DNA from: Loktanella sp. M215
GTDB taxonomy: Bacteria; Pseudomonadota; Alphaproteobacteria; Rhodobacterales; Rhodobacteraceae
Reading direction: 5' to 3'
Assembly (NCBI RefSeq): GCF_021735925.1
Contig: NZ_WMEA01000001.1
Span: forward strand, 1,704,001-1,768,000
Length of the DNA stretch: 64,000 nt
Below are positions 9,810-19,973 of this stretch, in pieces (within the stretch, counting starts at the first letter, position 1; each line of letters starts with the position of its first letter). Below the pieces are notes generated by a model, which was given only the letters and a program-made list of their open reading frames with translations, searched no databases and was not told where the DNA came from. The position numbers and the translations under genes are program-made.

Positions 9810-10295
9810 TCAGTCGTCACGCCTGATACCCAGCAGTCTGATCGCGTAAAGCGGATAGGCCCCCAGTTCGCGCAGCGCCTGCCGGAGTACACTGCGCTTG
9901 CGACTGCCCCGCAGGGACGGCGCGCTGTATCGCGCCCGCAGCCGAAAATGGCGTGCGACAAGCAGGGCGCGGGGGCCGTGGGTGGCGTCGGTGACGATGA
10001 TGATTCGGCTCACCCCGCGGTCGCGCAGCAACGGCAGGGCAAAGCGGATGTTTTCCAGTGTCGTCGTCGACCGATCTTCTTGCAGGATGGCGTCCCGGGG
10101 CACACCTTGCGCCAGCAGCAGGTCGGTGATTGCGGCGGCCTCTGTCGGCGGATGCCGTCCCAGTCCACCGCAGGCCACCACCCACCGTGCAGCCCCGGCG
10201 TGCCACAGGGCCGCCCCGTGCAACGCGCGGCGGCGTAGCGTGGGCGACGGGCCGTCGGCCCAGACCGCAGCACCAAGTATCACGATGGCATCCAT
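9810..10295 (-). CDS. YdcF/SanA-like DUF218 protein
   Basis: 161 residues with the DUF218 pattern: AIVILGAAVW near the N-terminus, a central CGGLGRHPPTEA, then EDRSTTTLENIRF and IIIVTDATHGPRAL. Members of this Rossmann-like family have been linked to envelope integrity (SanA, ElyC) but reactions are poorly known. The start at 10295 has AGGGGG upstream; an in-frame ATG at 10319 would add 8 residues. No membrane segment is visible, unlike ElyC. The gene is divergent from acsA. Confidence 0.75.
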   Translation of the reverse strand: MDAIVILGAAVWADGPSPTLRRRALHGAALWHAGAARWVVACGGLGRHPPTEAAAITDLLLAQGVPRDAILQEDRSTTTLENIRFALPLLRDRGVSRIIIVTDATHGPRALLVARHFRLRARYSAPSLRGSRKRSVLRQALRELGAYPLYAIRLLGIRRDD

Positions 10296-10342
10296 GCCAC
10301 CCCCTGTAGCAACGCGCAAAGAGGAGGGGAATGCTGTTCACG

Positions 10343-10381
10343 AATTGACAAATTCGCCGCACGATTTTCAATAAATTGACA
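10343..10381. promoter_or_regulatory. Direct repeats AATTGACA upstream of acsA
   Basis: AATTGACA occurs at 10343-10350 and again at 10374-10381, exactly 31 bp apart (about three helical turns). The first copy is part of a short dyad GAATT-gaca-AATTC at 10342-10355. Each contains TTGACA, the -35 consensus, but neither has a convincing -10 box at 16-18 bp. They may be regulator sites, -35 elements, or both. Confidence 0.35.
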
Positions 10382-10521
10382 GACCGGGCCGGCACAACCT
10401 AACGCTGCCTTGGCTTTCCGGCGCCGGACCAGCATCATGCAAGCCGGGAGGAGGCGACGGCCGCGCTGGCTGTCGTTGCGGCGGATCGGACTGCCGCGTT
10501 GCCAAGCAGGAGGAACCCCGG

Positions 10522-12471
10522 ATGACCGACAAGACTTATGCACCACATCCCGACGTGGCTGCAGCGGCCCATGCCGACAAGGCAACCTATGACGAGATGT
10601 ATGCGCGATCGGTAAACGATCCCGAAGGCTTCTGGGGCGAGGAAGGCAAGCGTCTGGACTGGATGACGCCGTACACACGCGTCAAGAATACCAGCTTTGC
10701 GCCCGGCAATATCGACATCAAGTGGTACGAGGACGGCACGCTGAACGTCGCCGCCAACTGCATCGACCGGCATCTGGCGGACCGCGCCGACCACACGGCC
10801 ATCATCTGGGAGCCCGACAGCCCGGAGGATGGCGCGCAGCACATCAGCTATGCGCAGTTGCATGCGCATGTCTCGAAATTCGCGAACGTTTTAAAGGAGC
10901 TGGGCGTCGGCAAGGGTGACCGCGTCGTGATCTACCTGCCGATGATCCCGCAGGCGGCCTATGCGATGCTGGCCTGTGCGCGGATCGGCGCGATCCACTC
11001 GGTCGTCTTCGCGGGCTTCAGCCCCGATGCGCTGGCCGCCCGCGTCAACGGGTCAGAGGCCAAGGTCGTCATCACCGCCGACGAGGCGCCGCGCGGCGGC
11101 AGGAACACGCCGCTGAAGGTCAACGCCGACAAGGCCTTCGACAAGATCACCACTGACACCTCCATGCTGGTGGTCAAGCGGACGGGTGGCAACGTCACCA
11201 TGACCGACGGCCGCGACTACTGGCTGCACGAGATGGAAGAGAAGGTTAGCGCCGATTGCCCGCCGGAAGAGATGAACGCCGAGGATCCGCTGTTCATCCT
11301 CTATACCTCGGGGTCCACCGGGCAGCCGAAGGGGGTCGTGCATTCCACCGGCGGCTACCTTGTCTATGCGGCGATGACGCATCAATACGTTTTCGATTAC
11401 AAGCACGGCGACGTCTTCTGGTGCACGGCGGACGTGGGCTGGGTCACGGGTCACAGTTATATCGTCTATGGTCCGCTGGCGAACGGGGCCACGACGGTGA
11501 TGTTCGAGGGCGTCCCGACCTACCCGGACGCCGGCCGCTTCTGGCAGGTCTGCGAGACGCACAAGGTCAACCAGTTCTATACCGCACCCACCGCGATCCG
11601 GGCGCTGATGGGCAAGGGCAACGCCTTCGTCGAGAAATACGACTTGAGCAGCCTGCGCGTGCTGGGCACCGTGGGCGAGCCAATCAATCCCGAGGCGTGG
11701 AACTGGTATCACGAGGTCGTCGGCAAAGGCACCGTGCCGATCGTCGACACATGGTGGCAGACGGAAACCGGCGGCCACCTGCTGACGCCGCTGCCCGGTG
11801 CCACGCCGACGAAACCGGGATCGGCCACGCTGCCGTTCTTCGGCATCAAACCGGTGGTGCTGGAACCCGAGTCAGGTCAGGAAATCACCACGACCGAGGC
11901 CGAGGGTGTGCTGTGCATCGCCGACAGCTGGCCCAGCCAGATGCGCACGATCTGGGGCGATCACGAGCGGTTCGAGATGACGTATTTCAGCCAGTATCCC
12001 AACATGTTCTTTTCCGGTGACGGATGCCGGCGCGACAAGGACGGATACTACTGGATCACGGGCCGCGTCGATGACGTGATCAACGTGTCGGGCCACCGGA
12101 TGGGCACGGCAGAGGTTGAAAGCGCGCTGGTCGCCCATGCGGCCGTCAGCGAGGCTGCGGTGGTGGGCTATCCCCACGACATCAAGGGGCAGGGGATCTA
12201 TGCCTATGTGTCGCTGATGGCGGGTCAGGAACCGACGGATGCGCTGCGCAAGGAACTGTCGGATTTCGTTCGCCAAGAGATCGGGCCGATCGCCAAGCCG
12301 GACCTGATCCAGTTCGCACCGGGTCTGCCCAAGACACGCTCCGGCAAGATCATGCGCCGCATCCTGCGCAAGATCGCGGAAAACGACTACGGCGCGCTGG
12401 GCGACACATCGACCCTGGCCGAACCCGAGGTCGTGGATGACCTGATCGCGAACCGGATGAACAGGGTCTGA
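10522..12471 (+). CDS. acsA: Acetyl-CoA synthetase (acetate--CoA ligase)
   Basis: Activates acetate to acetyl-CoA through an acetyl-adenylate, feeding the TCA cycle and the ethylmalonyl-CoA pathway whose genes lie later in this window. At 649 residues it is standard length. The AMP-binding P-loop [11 protein letters not shown], the TWWQTETGG motif and the C-terminal [11 protein letters not shown] are all present; the Lys in SGK falls at residue 609, the site known in this family to be inactivated by acetylation. AGGAGG sits at ideal distance before the ATG. The gene is monocistronic, bounded by a hairpin. Confidence 0.96.
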   Translation: MTDKTYAPHPDVAAAAHADKATYDEMYARSVNDPEGFWGEEGKRLDWMTPYTRVKNTSFAPGNIDIKWYEDGTLNVAANCIDRHLADRADHTAIIWEPDSPEDGAQHISYAQLHAHVSKFANVLKELGVGKGDRVVIYLPMIPQAAYAMLACARIGAIHSVVFAGFSPDALAARVNGSEAKVVITADEAPRGGRNTPLKVNADKAFDKITTDTSMLVVKRTGGNVTMTDGRDYWLHEMEEKVSADCPPEEMNAEDPLFILYTSGSTGQPKGVVHSTGGYLVYAAMTHQYVFDYKHGDVFWCTADVGWVTGHSYIVYGPLANGATTVMFEGVPTYPDAGRFWQVCETHKVNQFYTAPTAIRALMGKGNAFVEKYDLSSLRVLGTVGEPINPEAWNWYHEVVGKGTVPIVDTWWQTETGGHLLTPLPGATPTKPGSATLPFFGIKPVVLEPESGQEITTTEAEGVLCIADSWPSQMRTIWGDHERFEMTYFSQYPNMFFSGDGCRRDKDGYYWITGRVDDVINVSGHRMGTAEVESALVAHAAVSEAAVVGYPHDIKGQGIYAYVSLMAGQEPTDALRKELSDFVRQEIGPIAKPDLIQFAPGLPKTRSGKIMRRILRKIAENDYGALGDTSTLAEPEVVDDLIANRMNRV

Positions 12472-12477
12472 CTCTCC

Positions 12478-12505
12478 GCTGCCCTGCCGAAACCGGCGGG
12501 GCAGC
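12478..12505. terminator. Stem-loop after acsA
   Basis: A 12-bp stem (GCTGCCCTGCCG / CGGCGGGGCAGC, one wobble pair) with an AAAC loop starts 6 bases after the acsA stop codon. No T-run follows. Confidence 0.65.
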
Positions 12506-12750
12506 CAGAGACGCGGCTTTGACCGGTCTGTCGCGTCCGCGGTGATTCGAATGTGGAAGAGCGTGAGACGTCTTTTCTTCGTATCCTGACCCAAAAAGAC
12601 ATGTGAAAACATCACTGTATCATTCTAAAAACTGCTTATTCCGGTCGAAATACGCCTCATAGCTGAATTAAAACAGTTTAAGGCCATGGGTTTCAAATTA
12701 TGGACACATTTCTGGTTAGCTTGATGCACTCCTAACTCCGGAATGACATC
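12506..12750. other. AT-richer leader region before the TadE-like gene
   Basis: About 245 bases without a gene, clearly richer in A/T than the surroundings. It holds TTAA-N6-TTAA at about 12668-12681, one base short of the CtrA spacing, and a split dyad GTTAG (12715-12719) / CTAAC (12732-12736). It probably carries the promoter of the TadE/TadG-like pair; no box is certain. Confidence 0.35.
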
Positions 12751-13164
12751 ATGCGGTGGTTCGCCTCCTGCGTTTCGAAACAGATCAAGCACTTCGCCAT
12801 CTGCGAAAAGGGTTCATCGACCCTCGAGGCGCTGATCTGGGTGCCGATTATCGTTTATCTCATGTCGATGATCGCTGACTTTTCCTTCGTCTTCTATGGC
12901 AAGGCCAACACGTTGCGTCTGGTGCAGGACAGCAATCGCGCGCTGTCCGTCGGTCAAGTCGCCAGCACGTCCGAGGTCGAGGAACTTGTCCGCCGGGGCA
13001 TGGCGAATGTAACCCAGGATGTCGCGGTCACGACCACGGTCGATAGCGGGATCATCAGGACGGTCGTCTCGCTGCCGGCCACGGCCTTTTCGGCGGTCCA
13101 TGCCGTGCCCGGACTGTCGCAAATGAATATCACCATCACCTCGCAACAGTTTCTGGAGCAGTAG
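12751..13164 (+). CDS. TadE-like pseudopilin
   Basis: 137 residues. After a basic N-terminus, a KGSSTLEALIWVP motif leads into a single hydrophobic helix (about residues 30-52). The Gly followed by Glu at +5 and the hydrophobic segment are typical of TadE-type prepilins processed by TadV in Flp/Tad pili. The C-terminal part is a small beta-rich domain. It is followed one base later by a TadG-like gene, but none of the Tad machinery (ATPase, secretin, peptidase) is in the window, so the proteins must work with components encoded elsewhere or serve another role. Confidence 0.7.
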   Translation: MRWFASCVSKQIKHFAICEKGSSTLEALIWVPIIVYLMSMIADFSFVFYGKANTLRLVQDSNRALSVGQVASTSEVEELVRRGMANVTQDVAVTTTVDSGIIRTVVSLPATAFSAVHAVPGLSQMNITITSQQFLEQ

Positions 13165-13165
13165 C

Positions 13166-14479
13166 ATGACATCCTTCATGGCGCGCGCCCTGCGGCGACT
13201 TGTGCACGGCAGCGATGGATCCGTGACGCTCATGGGCCTTTACACATTCGTCGCGGGCACGATGATCGGCGCCTTCGCGCTCGACTATACCTATCTGGAA
13301 GCGACCAAGACGCAATTGCAGGTGGCGGCCGACCAGGCGGCACATGCCGCACTTTACAACCGGCGCAGCATGTCGGAGGAGGATGCAAAGAAGGTGGCAA
13401 TCGAGCTGATCCAGCCGCTGCTGCCATCGGGCCGTTACGGCCGGATCCTGACCACGGACAGCATCGAATTCGGCACGTTCGACCGGGAATCCGCCGTCTT
13501 CACGGCAGAGGCGGGATCGGGCAAGGCGGTGCGGGTGAAAGCGTCCATGACGGAGGTCAAGGACAACGCCGCACCGAGCTATCTGTTCAAGATGCTTGGC
13601 AAGGACCACTTCGATGTCGCCGCCAGTTCGGTTTTTATGACCTACATGCCCGGTTGCCTGAAGGAAGGTATCATGGCGGACGGCGTGGTGGACCTGCAGT
13701 CCAACAACAGCTTCTCGAACGGTTTCTGCATCCATTCCAACAGTCACGTGTCGATCAACCAGAACAACTATTTCGAACCTGGCACGGTCGTGTCCATGCC
13801 GAACATCACCGACCTCGACATGCCCCGGTCCGGGTTCGAGAAGAACACCGGCCTGCAAGAGGCGTTGCGCGACCAGCGCATGAACCTCAACATCCTCAAC
13901 CGGCTTGAAGGGATTCAGGAGAGCCTTGCGTCGGGCAAGGGCGCCCGGATTCCTGGTTACATCACCTCTGCCACCACCGTGCCGCTGCAGGCGTCGAGTG
14001 TGCAGCAAAGCATGTTGACCCCCGGCCGCATCTACCGGATCGACTGCAAGGGCCAGTCTCTAGACATCGACGGTGCGACGGCGCCGATCCAGAATGTCGT
14101 CATCCTGACGACATGCCCCGTCAAATTCGCCAATGGCAGCAAGCTGTTCGATGCTGTCATCCTGACGACCAGCACCGATGTCAAATCGGTCACTGCGCCG
14201 CAGGGGCTGCAGATCGGCAAGAACGACAATTGTGCTGCTGGCGGCGGCGCCCAGATCATCACCCTCGGCGGGGTCAGCGTGGCGTCAAAGCTGTCGATGT
14301 TCGGTGGCCAGATCCTGGCCAAGAAGGACGTCGATTTCGCGGCCAACGCGGACGGTCTGCAGGGTGCGTCGATCGTGACGCGCGGCAAGATCGACGGCAC
14401 GTCGAATTCGCGCATGGGGTTCTGCCTGTCGGGGATGGAGCAGAACTTCGAGACCGACTACTACCGCATGGCGCAGTAA
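13166..14479 (+). CDS. TadG-like pilus-associated protein lacking a recognisable vWA domain
   Basis: 437 residues. The N-terminal DGSVTLMGLYTFVAG and the following helix with ALDYTYLEATKTQLQVAADQAA are the hallmark of the Flp pilus-assembly TadG-like N-terminal domain. Known TadG proteins often carry a C-terminal von Willebrand A domain with a DxSxS metal site; here no such motif is visible. Instead there is a strand-rich region full of Asn and Gly (about residues 160-425), with Cys pairs that suggest an exported, disulfide-bonded domain. Co-transcribed with the TadE-like gene, separated by one base. Confidence 0.65.
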   Translation: MTSFMARALRRLVHGSDGSVTLMGLYTFVAGTMIGAFALDYTYLEATKTQLQVAADQAAHAALYNRRSMSEEDAKKVAIELIQPLLPSGRYGRILTTDSIEFGTFDRESAVFTAEAGSGKAVRVKASMTEVKDNAAPSYLFKMLGKDHFDVAASSVFMTYMPGCLKEGIMADGVVDLQSNNSFSNGFCIHSNSHVSINQNNYFEPGTVVSMPNITDLDMPRSGFEKNTGLQEALRDQRMNLNILNRLEGIQESLASGKGARIPGYITSATTVPLQASSVQQSMLTPGRIYRIDCKGQSLDIDGATAPIQNVVILTTCPVKFANGSKLFDAVILTTSTDVKSVTAPQGLQIGKNDNCAAGGGAQIITLGGVSVASKLSMFGGQILAKKDVDFAANADGLQGASIVTRGKIDGTSNSRMGFCLSGMEQNFETDYYRMAQ

Positions 14480-14509
14480 CCCTGCCGTTGCCTGCCGGAC
14501 AGGCTGGCG

Positions 14510-15082
14510 TCAGCCCCCAAGGTCGCTGCTGCCGTATTTCAGGATGACCGGCACGACCAGGTCTTCCTCGTCCGTCAGATGCCGGTTCAGCAGGCGTTCC
14601 ATGTCATTCAGCGACGCCTGGAAGGTTGCCGCGTTGTCCTGCAACAGGCTGCGGTCGTCCAGCCGGGACAGAACGCCGTTCGCGCTGTCCACAAAGGCGG
14701 CAAGGTGGCCGTCCAGCGCATGGTGATCCGCGTCGAGGATGTCGAACCCGCGCGCCACCCGGTCGTCCTTGGCCTGTAGTTTGGGGAAATAATAGGTGTC
14801 CTCGATCGTGTGATGCTCGTGCAGGCCGTTCACGAACATGCCGCCATAGCGCGAGACCTGACCGGCAAAGGCGCGCGCCTCAACCTTGCGGTCAAGCAGC
14901 GCCTCGGTGCCGGTCCGCATCTCGTTCATCAGGCGGCGGAACATCAGGTGGCGATCCAGCCAGAAGCGGATCAGCCCGTCAAAGCCCGGATCCTGCGTCC
15001 AACCCTGGCGGGGATAGGCCTCGACCAGAACGCGCAGGGCGTCGGGCAGGCCGTCGCGGGTTTCCAATGCCAGATCAGTCAT
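14510..15082 (-). CDS. Hemerythrin HHE-domain protein
   Basis: 190 residues with the spaced His/Glu motifs of a hemerythrin four-helix bundle: DRHLMFRR, LHEHHTIED, DADHHALD and NRHLTDEEDLVVP. These residues bind a di-iron centre in the family, with roles in oxygen, nitric-oxide or iron sensing and repair. No signal peptide is seen, so it is cytoplasmic. A GAAGGAC ribosome-binding site precedes the ATG. It stands alone, converging on the TadG-like gene. Confidence 0.85.
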   Translation of the reverse strand: MTDLALETRDGLPDALRVLVEAYPRQGWTQDPGFDGLIRFWLDRHLMFRRLMNEMRTGTEALLDRKVEARAFAGQVSRYGGMFVNGLHEHHTIEDTYYFPKLQAKDDRVARGFDILDADHHALDGHLAAFVDSANGVLSRLDDRSLLQDNAATFQASLNDMERLLNRHLTDEEDLVVPVILKYGSSDLGG

Positions 15083-15166
15083 GCCGTGTCCTTCGATGCT
15101 GCTTTTGGGATGCAGGTGGGCCGTCGCAAGGGTGTTGTCCAGCGGCGCGGGCGCACAGGGGCTGTG

Positions 15167-15192
15167 CTGCCCCGCCGCGGACGGCGGGGCAG
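15167..15192. terminator. Stem-loop after tamB
   Basis: A perfect 11-bp stem (CTGCCCCGCCG / CGGCGGGGCAG) with a 4-base loop lies a few bases beyond the tamB stop codon. No T-run follows on either strand. Confidence 0.6.
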
Positions 15193-15197
15193 GGGGG

Positions 15198-18100
15198 TCA
15201 GTAGTCGCGTTCGAAGAACACGCCGACGCTGGTGTCGCCGTCGGCGCCGGCGGTGCCCTTGGCCGTGATCTCGTCCGTGATGTCGAGGTTCAGGTTGATC
15301 TCGGTCGTGCCGTCGCTGCCGATGGTGACGTCGGTATAGATGTTGTCGGTCAGGTATTTACCGGCCCGCACGGCCGCATTGCCGTTCTCGTCCGTCGTCA
15401 CGTCGAAATCGTCAAGGCCGATGCCGGAGCGGAAGTTGTCGATCAACCCGCCACCCCCGCGCCCGGCGAGTTCACCCACGGCCGCAGCCAGCTGGATCGC
15501 CTGCAAGGGGCTGATTTCAGAGATGTCGCGCCCGAAGATCAGTTGCGACAGAACCTCGTCCTGCGGCAGGTCGGGGACGGACTGGAACGTCACCTCGGGG
15601 TCGTTGGCGGGACCCTGAACGATGATGTTGATCGTCGTGCCGGTCTCTGCGCGGGTCGTGGCGACCAGCCGGATATAGGGGATGAAATCGCCCTGCAGCG
15701 AGGCTGACCCTTCGGTCAGGTCGAACCGCTGTTGCAGGATGCTGATCCGGCCCCGTTGCAGGTCGAACTGGCCGACCGGCACGATATTGGCCGTCGTCCC
15801 GCCCAGTTGCAGCGAACCGCCCAGTTCCGCATCGAGGCCGCGCCCGCGGATGAAGATGCGGTTCGGTGCGTCGATCCGCACATCAAGGGGATAGACCGGC
15901 CCACCGCTGGCGGCCGCCTTGGCCGGGGCAGAAGAGGCGTTGACTGCCACATCCGCCCGGTCGAGCGTCAGGCGCACGGCGGTGCTGGGGTTTAGGTGGG
16001 TGACGGCCGGCAATTCGCCCAGCGCGCCCGTGCCGGAGGAGGGGACCTGGATATTGGTCTCTCCCAGTGCCAGACGACCGGCGATCAGCGCACCCCCGGC
16101 CAGTGGACCGTTCACCGTCACGGTGCCGTTGACGATGGTCTCGTAGAGGTTCGGATCGCGCAGTTCGACCGCGTTCACGTTCAGCGTCAGGTTGCCGTTG
16201 AACGGGGCCGACAGCGTGACCGGGCCGGACAGCGCGATGCTGCCGCCGGTCTGCACGTTCCCGGTCAGATCGACCTGCGCCTGCCCGCCGTTCAGCGCGA
16301 GGGTCGCGTTGATGTCCGTCAGGGCCTGCGACAGCGTCGGGTCGGACAGGCGCGCCCCGGTGGTGCTGATGCGACCGCTGATCGACGACAGGGCAGGGGG
16401 GCCGTTGGCCGAGATGTCGAAATTCGCGATCCCGTCCAGACGGCGCGGTTCGAGGAACGGGTTGGCAAAGCCAAGCGGCGCGTTGCCCGTCACGTCGAAA
16501 TTCAGATTGCCGTTGCCGGCAATCTCTCCGCTTGCGTTGGCGGCGATGCCACCGGGGCCGGTGGCGTCGATGTTCAGCGTATAGCCGCCAGCCGCGGTGC
16601 GGCCGACCTGGCCCTGTGCGGTGACCGGCCCGGACAGGGCATCGGTGAAGAGGCCTATGTCGGCCAGTCGCGCGTTGATGGTGCCATTGGCGGCGCCGCC
16701 ACCGGCAGCGCTGAGGTTGCCGGAGGCGCTGACCTGCGGGAATTGCACGTCAAAGCTGCGCAGGGTGATGTCCTGCCCGGATTTCGCCGCGTCCAGTGCA
16801 ATTGTGCCCTGACCGCGCAGCAACTGGTCGACCTGCGGATTGCCGATCGCGAGGTTGCTTGTCGTGGCATTCACCCGCGCATCCAGCTGGCTGAGGTCGG
16901 GCAAAAGGGTGCCTTCGGCCTGCAGGGTCACACCGCCGGAGATCGGCTGCCCTGCCAATGCCGCGAACTGCGACAGGTTGGACACGGCGGCGTTCAGCGT
17001 GCCGGTGATGCGATAGTCGTCCTCTTGCGGGGCGACCTGCGCGTCGAGCGTGACGTCGGTGCCCGACCCATTGGCCGTCAGGTTGACCTGTGCAGTGCCG
17101 GCGTCATTGCGGCTGGCGTTCAGGTCGATAGCCAGCGGGCCGTTCAGGCCCTGCGCCAGCGCGCCCGCATCGTTCAGCTGCGCCTGAATGTCGGCGGCCA
17201 GCGGCCCCGTCATGCCGCCGTTGGCACTGCCCTGAATGGTCAGCTGCGGTGTGGCCACGTCCAGATTATTGAGCGCGAAGGCATCCGGGCCGGTCCGCGC
17301 CACGCCGCCGCTGATCCGGCCAGAGCCTGCCAGCAGCGCATCCACCTGCGGGATGCCCACGGCCAGATCGTCTGTCGTGCCGACAAGGTTCACGTCGAAC
17401 AGTCTCAGGTCCGGCAGCAGCGTCCCGTCCACGGACATGTCGATGCCGCCCGCGATATCCCGTCCCGCGAGGACGGCGTAGGGTGCAAGGTCGGCCACGG
17501 CGGCGTCGATGGTGCCGGTGATGCGATAATTGTCAACGGGGGCTGCGACTTGGACATCTGCCTTGATGTCGGTGCCGGGGCCGTTGGCCGTCAGCGTGGC
17601 ATCCGTCACGCCCGCATCGTCACGGTCGGCGTTCAGCGCCACCGTCAGCGGGCCGGACAGCCCTTCGGCGATCAGGCCGATGTTGCCGACCCGCAGGATG
17701 GCATCCGCGCTTAGCGGGCCGGTCAGGCCGCCGTCCGCATCCGCGGTCAGGGACAGTTCCGGCGTCTGCACGTCCAGACCCTTGATGATATAGCGATCCT
17801 CGCCGATATAGCCGACCTCGCCCGCGATGGTGCCGGCGCCCAGCAGCAGGGGATCGATCTGGGGCGTCCCGGTCTGCAGATCCTGCGTGGTGCCACGCAC
17901 CTCGGCGGTATAGCGGGTCATGTCCGACAGCATCACAGCGTTCACCGTCAGGTCGACAGCGCCGGACAGGTCGCGTTTCGCGATCTGGCTGAAGCGCGAC
18001 AGGTCGCTGGCCGCCGCATTCACGGTGGCATTGATCGTCTGACCTTCAGCCGATGGGCTGACCGTGCCGTTGGCGTCGAATGTCGTGGCGGGGCCGGTGC

Positions 18101-19973
18101 CGTTCACCTGAAACGTCACGTTGCCCAGATCGTTGCGGTCGGCATTGCCGGTGACCCGCGCGGGGCCGGTCAGGCCGGGCGCGATCAGGCCCACGTTCTG
18201 GACCGAGATGTCGAAATTGCCCGTGCTGACGCCGCTGGTGATGTCGGCGTTCGCCGTCACCGCTGCCTCTGGCGTGTTGACCGCCAGATCCTCGATCCGG
18301 GTGCCGGTGGTGTCGCGCACGGCGCGGACCGACACGGTGCCGGTGCCGGCCAGAACCGGGTCAAGCTGCGGCACGTTGACGGCAAGGTCCTGCGTCGTGG
18401 CGTTCAGCAGGATGTTGAACAGACCGTCCAGCGGTGTGACGGTCGCGGTGACGTCAGCTTGCGCCGATCCGCCCAGATTGCGCCCGGCGAGGGTCGAGAA
18501 ACGCCCCAGCGCCTCTGCATCGAAAGTCACGTCGGCCTGCGTGCGGAACCCGTCAGACGGGCCCTGCACCGTGGCCTTCGCGGCGACTTCGATGCCCGGC
18601 CCGTTCAGGGTCAGTGTGGAAATCTCGGTCGGCTGTCCTTCGACACGGTTCACGACGATCTTGCCGTTCAGGGTGTCGCCGAAGGCCTGTGCCGCACCGG
18701 CGTCGTCCAGTTGCAGGCCGGTCGCGGCATAATCCAGATCGGCGGTAATCCGGCCGGTTTCCGCGCCATTGCCGTTTTCGATGATGCCGCCGCCTTGCAG
18801 CGTGATCTCGTTGATCCCCAGACCGGGACGGTCGAAATTGCGGATGTCGAAATTGGCGGTCCAGTCGGTGCTGACGGCTTGGTCATACTTGATCGCAAGG
18901 TCGATGTTGTCGACATAGGTCTTCGGCCCGCCGATCGGCAGCAGGACCGGTTCGCCGGTGCTGTCGGCCACGGTGCCGGTCAGGTCGATCAGTTCGGGCC
19001 AGCCGTTCTGACCGACATTCACGCGCCCGTTCAGGCGCAGGCTTTGCGCCGTCAGATCCAGCGTTGTCAGGGCAAAGCCGCCGTTGGCGCCCACGTTGCC
19101 TGCGGCCACCAGTGACACGTCGGACCCGAAGAAACCGTCGTAATCATCCGCCAGCAGCGGCGTCAGGTCGCCGCCGATATTCAGCGCGAAACCGGTCTGC
19201 CCGGTGGTAGAGTTCACGGCGAAATCGCCGGTGATCCGGTCCTGACCGTCCGTGGCCAGTGCCAGCGTGGCAGCAAATTCGCTGACCGGTGCCTCGCCGT
19301 TGATCGTCAGTTTCAGCGAGGGGCGGTCCGGCAGGTTGATCAGACGCGCGACGATGCCGTCCTGACCTTCCTCGACGTTCAGGTTCAGGCTCAGGACCTT
19401 GGTGCCGTTGTCATAGCTGCCATCGATGGCGAAGACGCCTGTCTTGCCGTCCAGCCGGTTGGCCGTGACATTGGCCTCGCCTTCGCCACCTGCCAGTCGG
19501 GCGGACCCCTGCAGGTTCAGGGCCACAGGTTCCCCCAGAAAGCTTTCGCCCAGTTCGATCCGCGCAATGTTCAGCGTGTCGAGGTTGATGCCCACCGGCA
19601 GGTCCGGTAGGGAAAACGGCTGCGCCTCTGGCGAGGGGGCCGTGCTGGTCGACACGGGGGCGCGTTCGATCTTGACCAGTTCTGCCGTCAGTTCCTGCAC
19701 GTCGATGCGACCGCGCAGCAGCGCGGTGCGGTTCCAGTCCAGCACGACGTTTTCAAGGTCCAGCCAGACGCCTTCGCTGTCGGCCACGGTGATCCGGTCC
19801 ACGGTCGCCCGCGACGACAGCGCGCCCTGAAAGCCCTGGATATCCACGATCCGGTCATCGCCGGACAGGTTGTCCTGGATCAGCCGGGTCAGATAGCCTT
19901 CGCCTTCGTCGTCCTGCGCCACGGCGGCGAAGGGCAGGGTCAGCAGGGTCAGCAGAAGAAGGAGATGTCTCAA
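15198..19973 (-). CDS. tamB: Translocation and assembly module protein TamB
   Basis: 1591 residues with an N-terminal signal/anchor (hydrophobic run followed by AVAQDDEGEG), a very long series of beta-strand repeats with recurring LTGPL and VTANAD elements, and the conserved C-terminal DUF490/TamB domain (about the last 350 residues, with FDLQRGRISILQQRFDLTEG and the final FERDY). TamB spans the periplasm between inner and outer membrane and works with TamA in outer-membrane protein assembly or lipid transport. The start is TTG, overlapping the tamA stop as TTGA; no ATG lies nearby and the signal peptide begins there, so translation is probably coupled to tamA. Confidence 0.92.
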   Translation of the reverse strand: MRHLLLLLTLLTLPFAAVAQDDEGEGYLTRLIQDNLSGDDRIVDIQGFQGALSSRATVDRITVADSEGVWLDLENVVLDWNRTALLRGRIDVQELTAELVKIERAPVSTSTAPSPEAQPFSLPDLPVGINLDTLNIARIELGESFLGEPVALNLQGSARLAGGEGEANVTANRLDGKTGVFAIDGSYDNGTKVLSLNLNVEEGQDGIVARLINLPDRPSLKLTINGEAPVSEFAATLALATDGQDRITGDFAVNSTTGQTGFALNIGGDLTPLLADDYDGFFGSDVSLVAAGNVGANGGFALTTLDLTAQSLRLNGRVNVGQNGWPELIDLTGTVADSTGEPVLLPIGGPKTYVDNIDLAIKYDQAVSTDWTANFDIRNFDRPGLGINEITLQGGGIIENGNGAETGRITADLDYAATGLQLDDAGAAQAFGDTLNGKIVVNRVEGQPTEISTLTLNGPGIEVAAKATVQGPSDGFRTQADVTFDAEALGRFSTLAGRNLGGSAQADVTATVTPLDGLFNILLNATTQDLAVNVPQLDPVLAGTGTVSVRAVRDTTGTRIEDLAVNTPEAAVTANADITSGVSTGNFDISVQNVGLIAPGLTGPARVTGNADRNDLGNVTFQVNGTGPATTFDANGTVSPSAEGQTINATVNAAASDLSRFSQIAKRDLSGAVDLTVNAVMLSDMTRYTAEVRGTTQDLQTGTPQIDPLLLGAGTIAGEVGYIGEDRYIIKGLDVQTPELSLTADADGGLTGPLSADAILRVGNIGLIAEGLSGPLTVALNADRDDAGVTDATLTANGPGTDIKADVQVAAPVDNYRITGTIDAAVADLAPYAVLAGRDIAGGIDMSVDGTLLPDLRLFDVNLVGTTDDLAVGIPQVDALLAGSGRISGGVARTGPDAFALNNLDVATPQLTIQGSANGGMTGPLAADIQAQLNDAGALAQGLNGPLAIDLNASRNDAGTAQVNLTANGSGTDVTLDAQVAPQEDDYRITGTLNAAVSNLSQFAALAGQPISGGVTLQAEGTLLPDLSQLDARVNATTSNLAIGNPQVDQLLRGQGTIALDAAKSGQDITLRSFDVQFPQVSASGNLSAAGGGAANGTINARLADIGLFTDALSGPVTAQGQVGRTAAGGYTLNIDATGPGGIAANASGEIAGNGNLNFDVTGNAPLGFANPFLEPRRLDGIANFDISANGPPALSSISGRISTTGARLSDPTLSQALTDINATLALNGGQAQVDLTGNVQTGGSIALSGPVTLSAPFNGNLTLNVNAVELRDPNLYETIVNGTVTVNGPLAGGALIAGRLALGETNIQVPSSGTGALGELPAVTHLNPSTAVRLTLDRADVAVNASSAPAKAAASGGPVYPLDVRIDAPNRIFIRGRGLDAELGGSLQLGGTTANIVPVGQFDLQRGRISILQQRFDLTEGSASLQGDFIPYIRLVATTRAETGTTINIIVQGPANDPEVTFQSVPDLPQDEVLSQLIFGRDISEISPLQAIQLAAAVGELAGRGGGGLIDNFRSGIGLDDFDVTTDENGNAAVRAGKYLTDNIYTDVTIGSDGTTEINLNLDITDEITAKGTAGADGDTSVGVFFERDY

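Noticed and set aside
12668..12681. CtrA site before the TadE-like gene
   Set aside because: The half-sites TTAA are six bases apart, not the seven required by the known motif.
15996..17714. 572-codon plus-strand frame
   Set aside because: Antisense to the repeat region of tamB; its own repeats mirror those of tamB.
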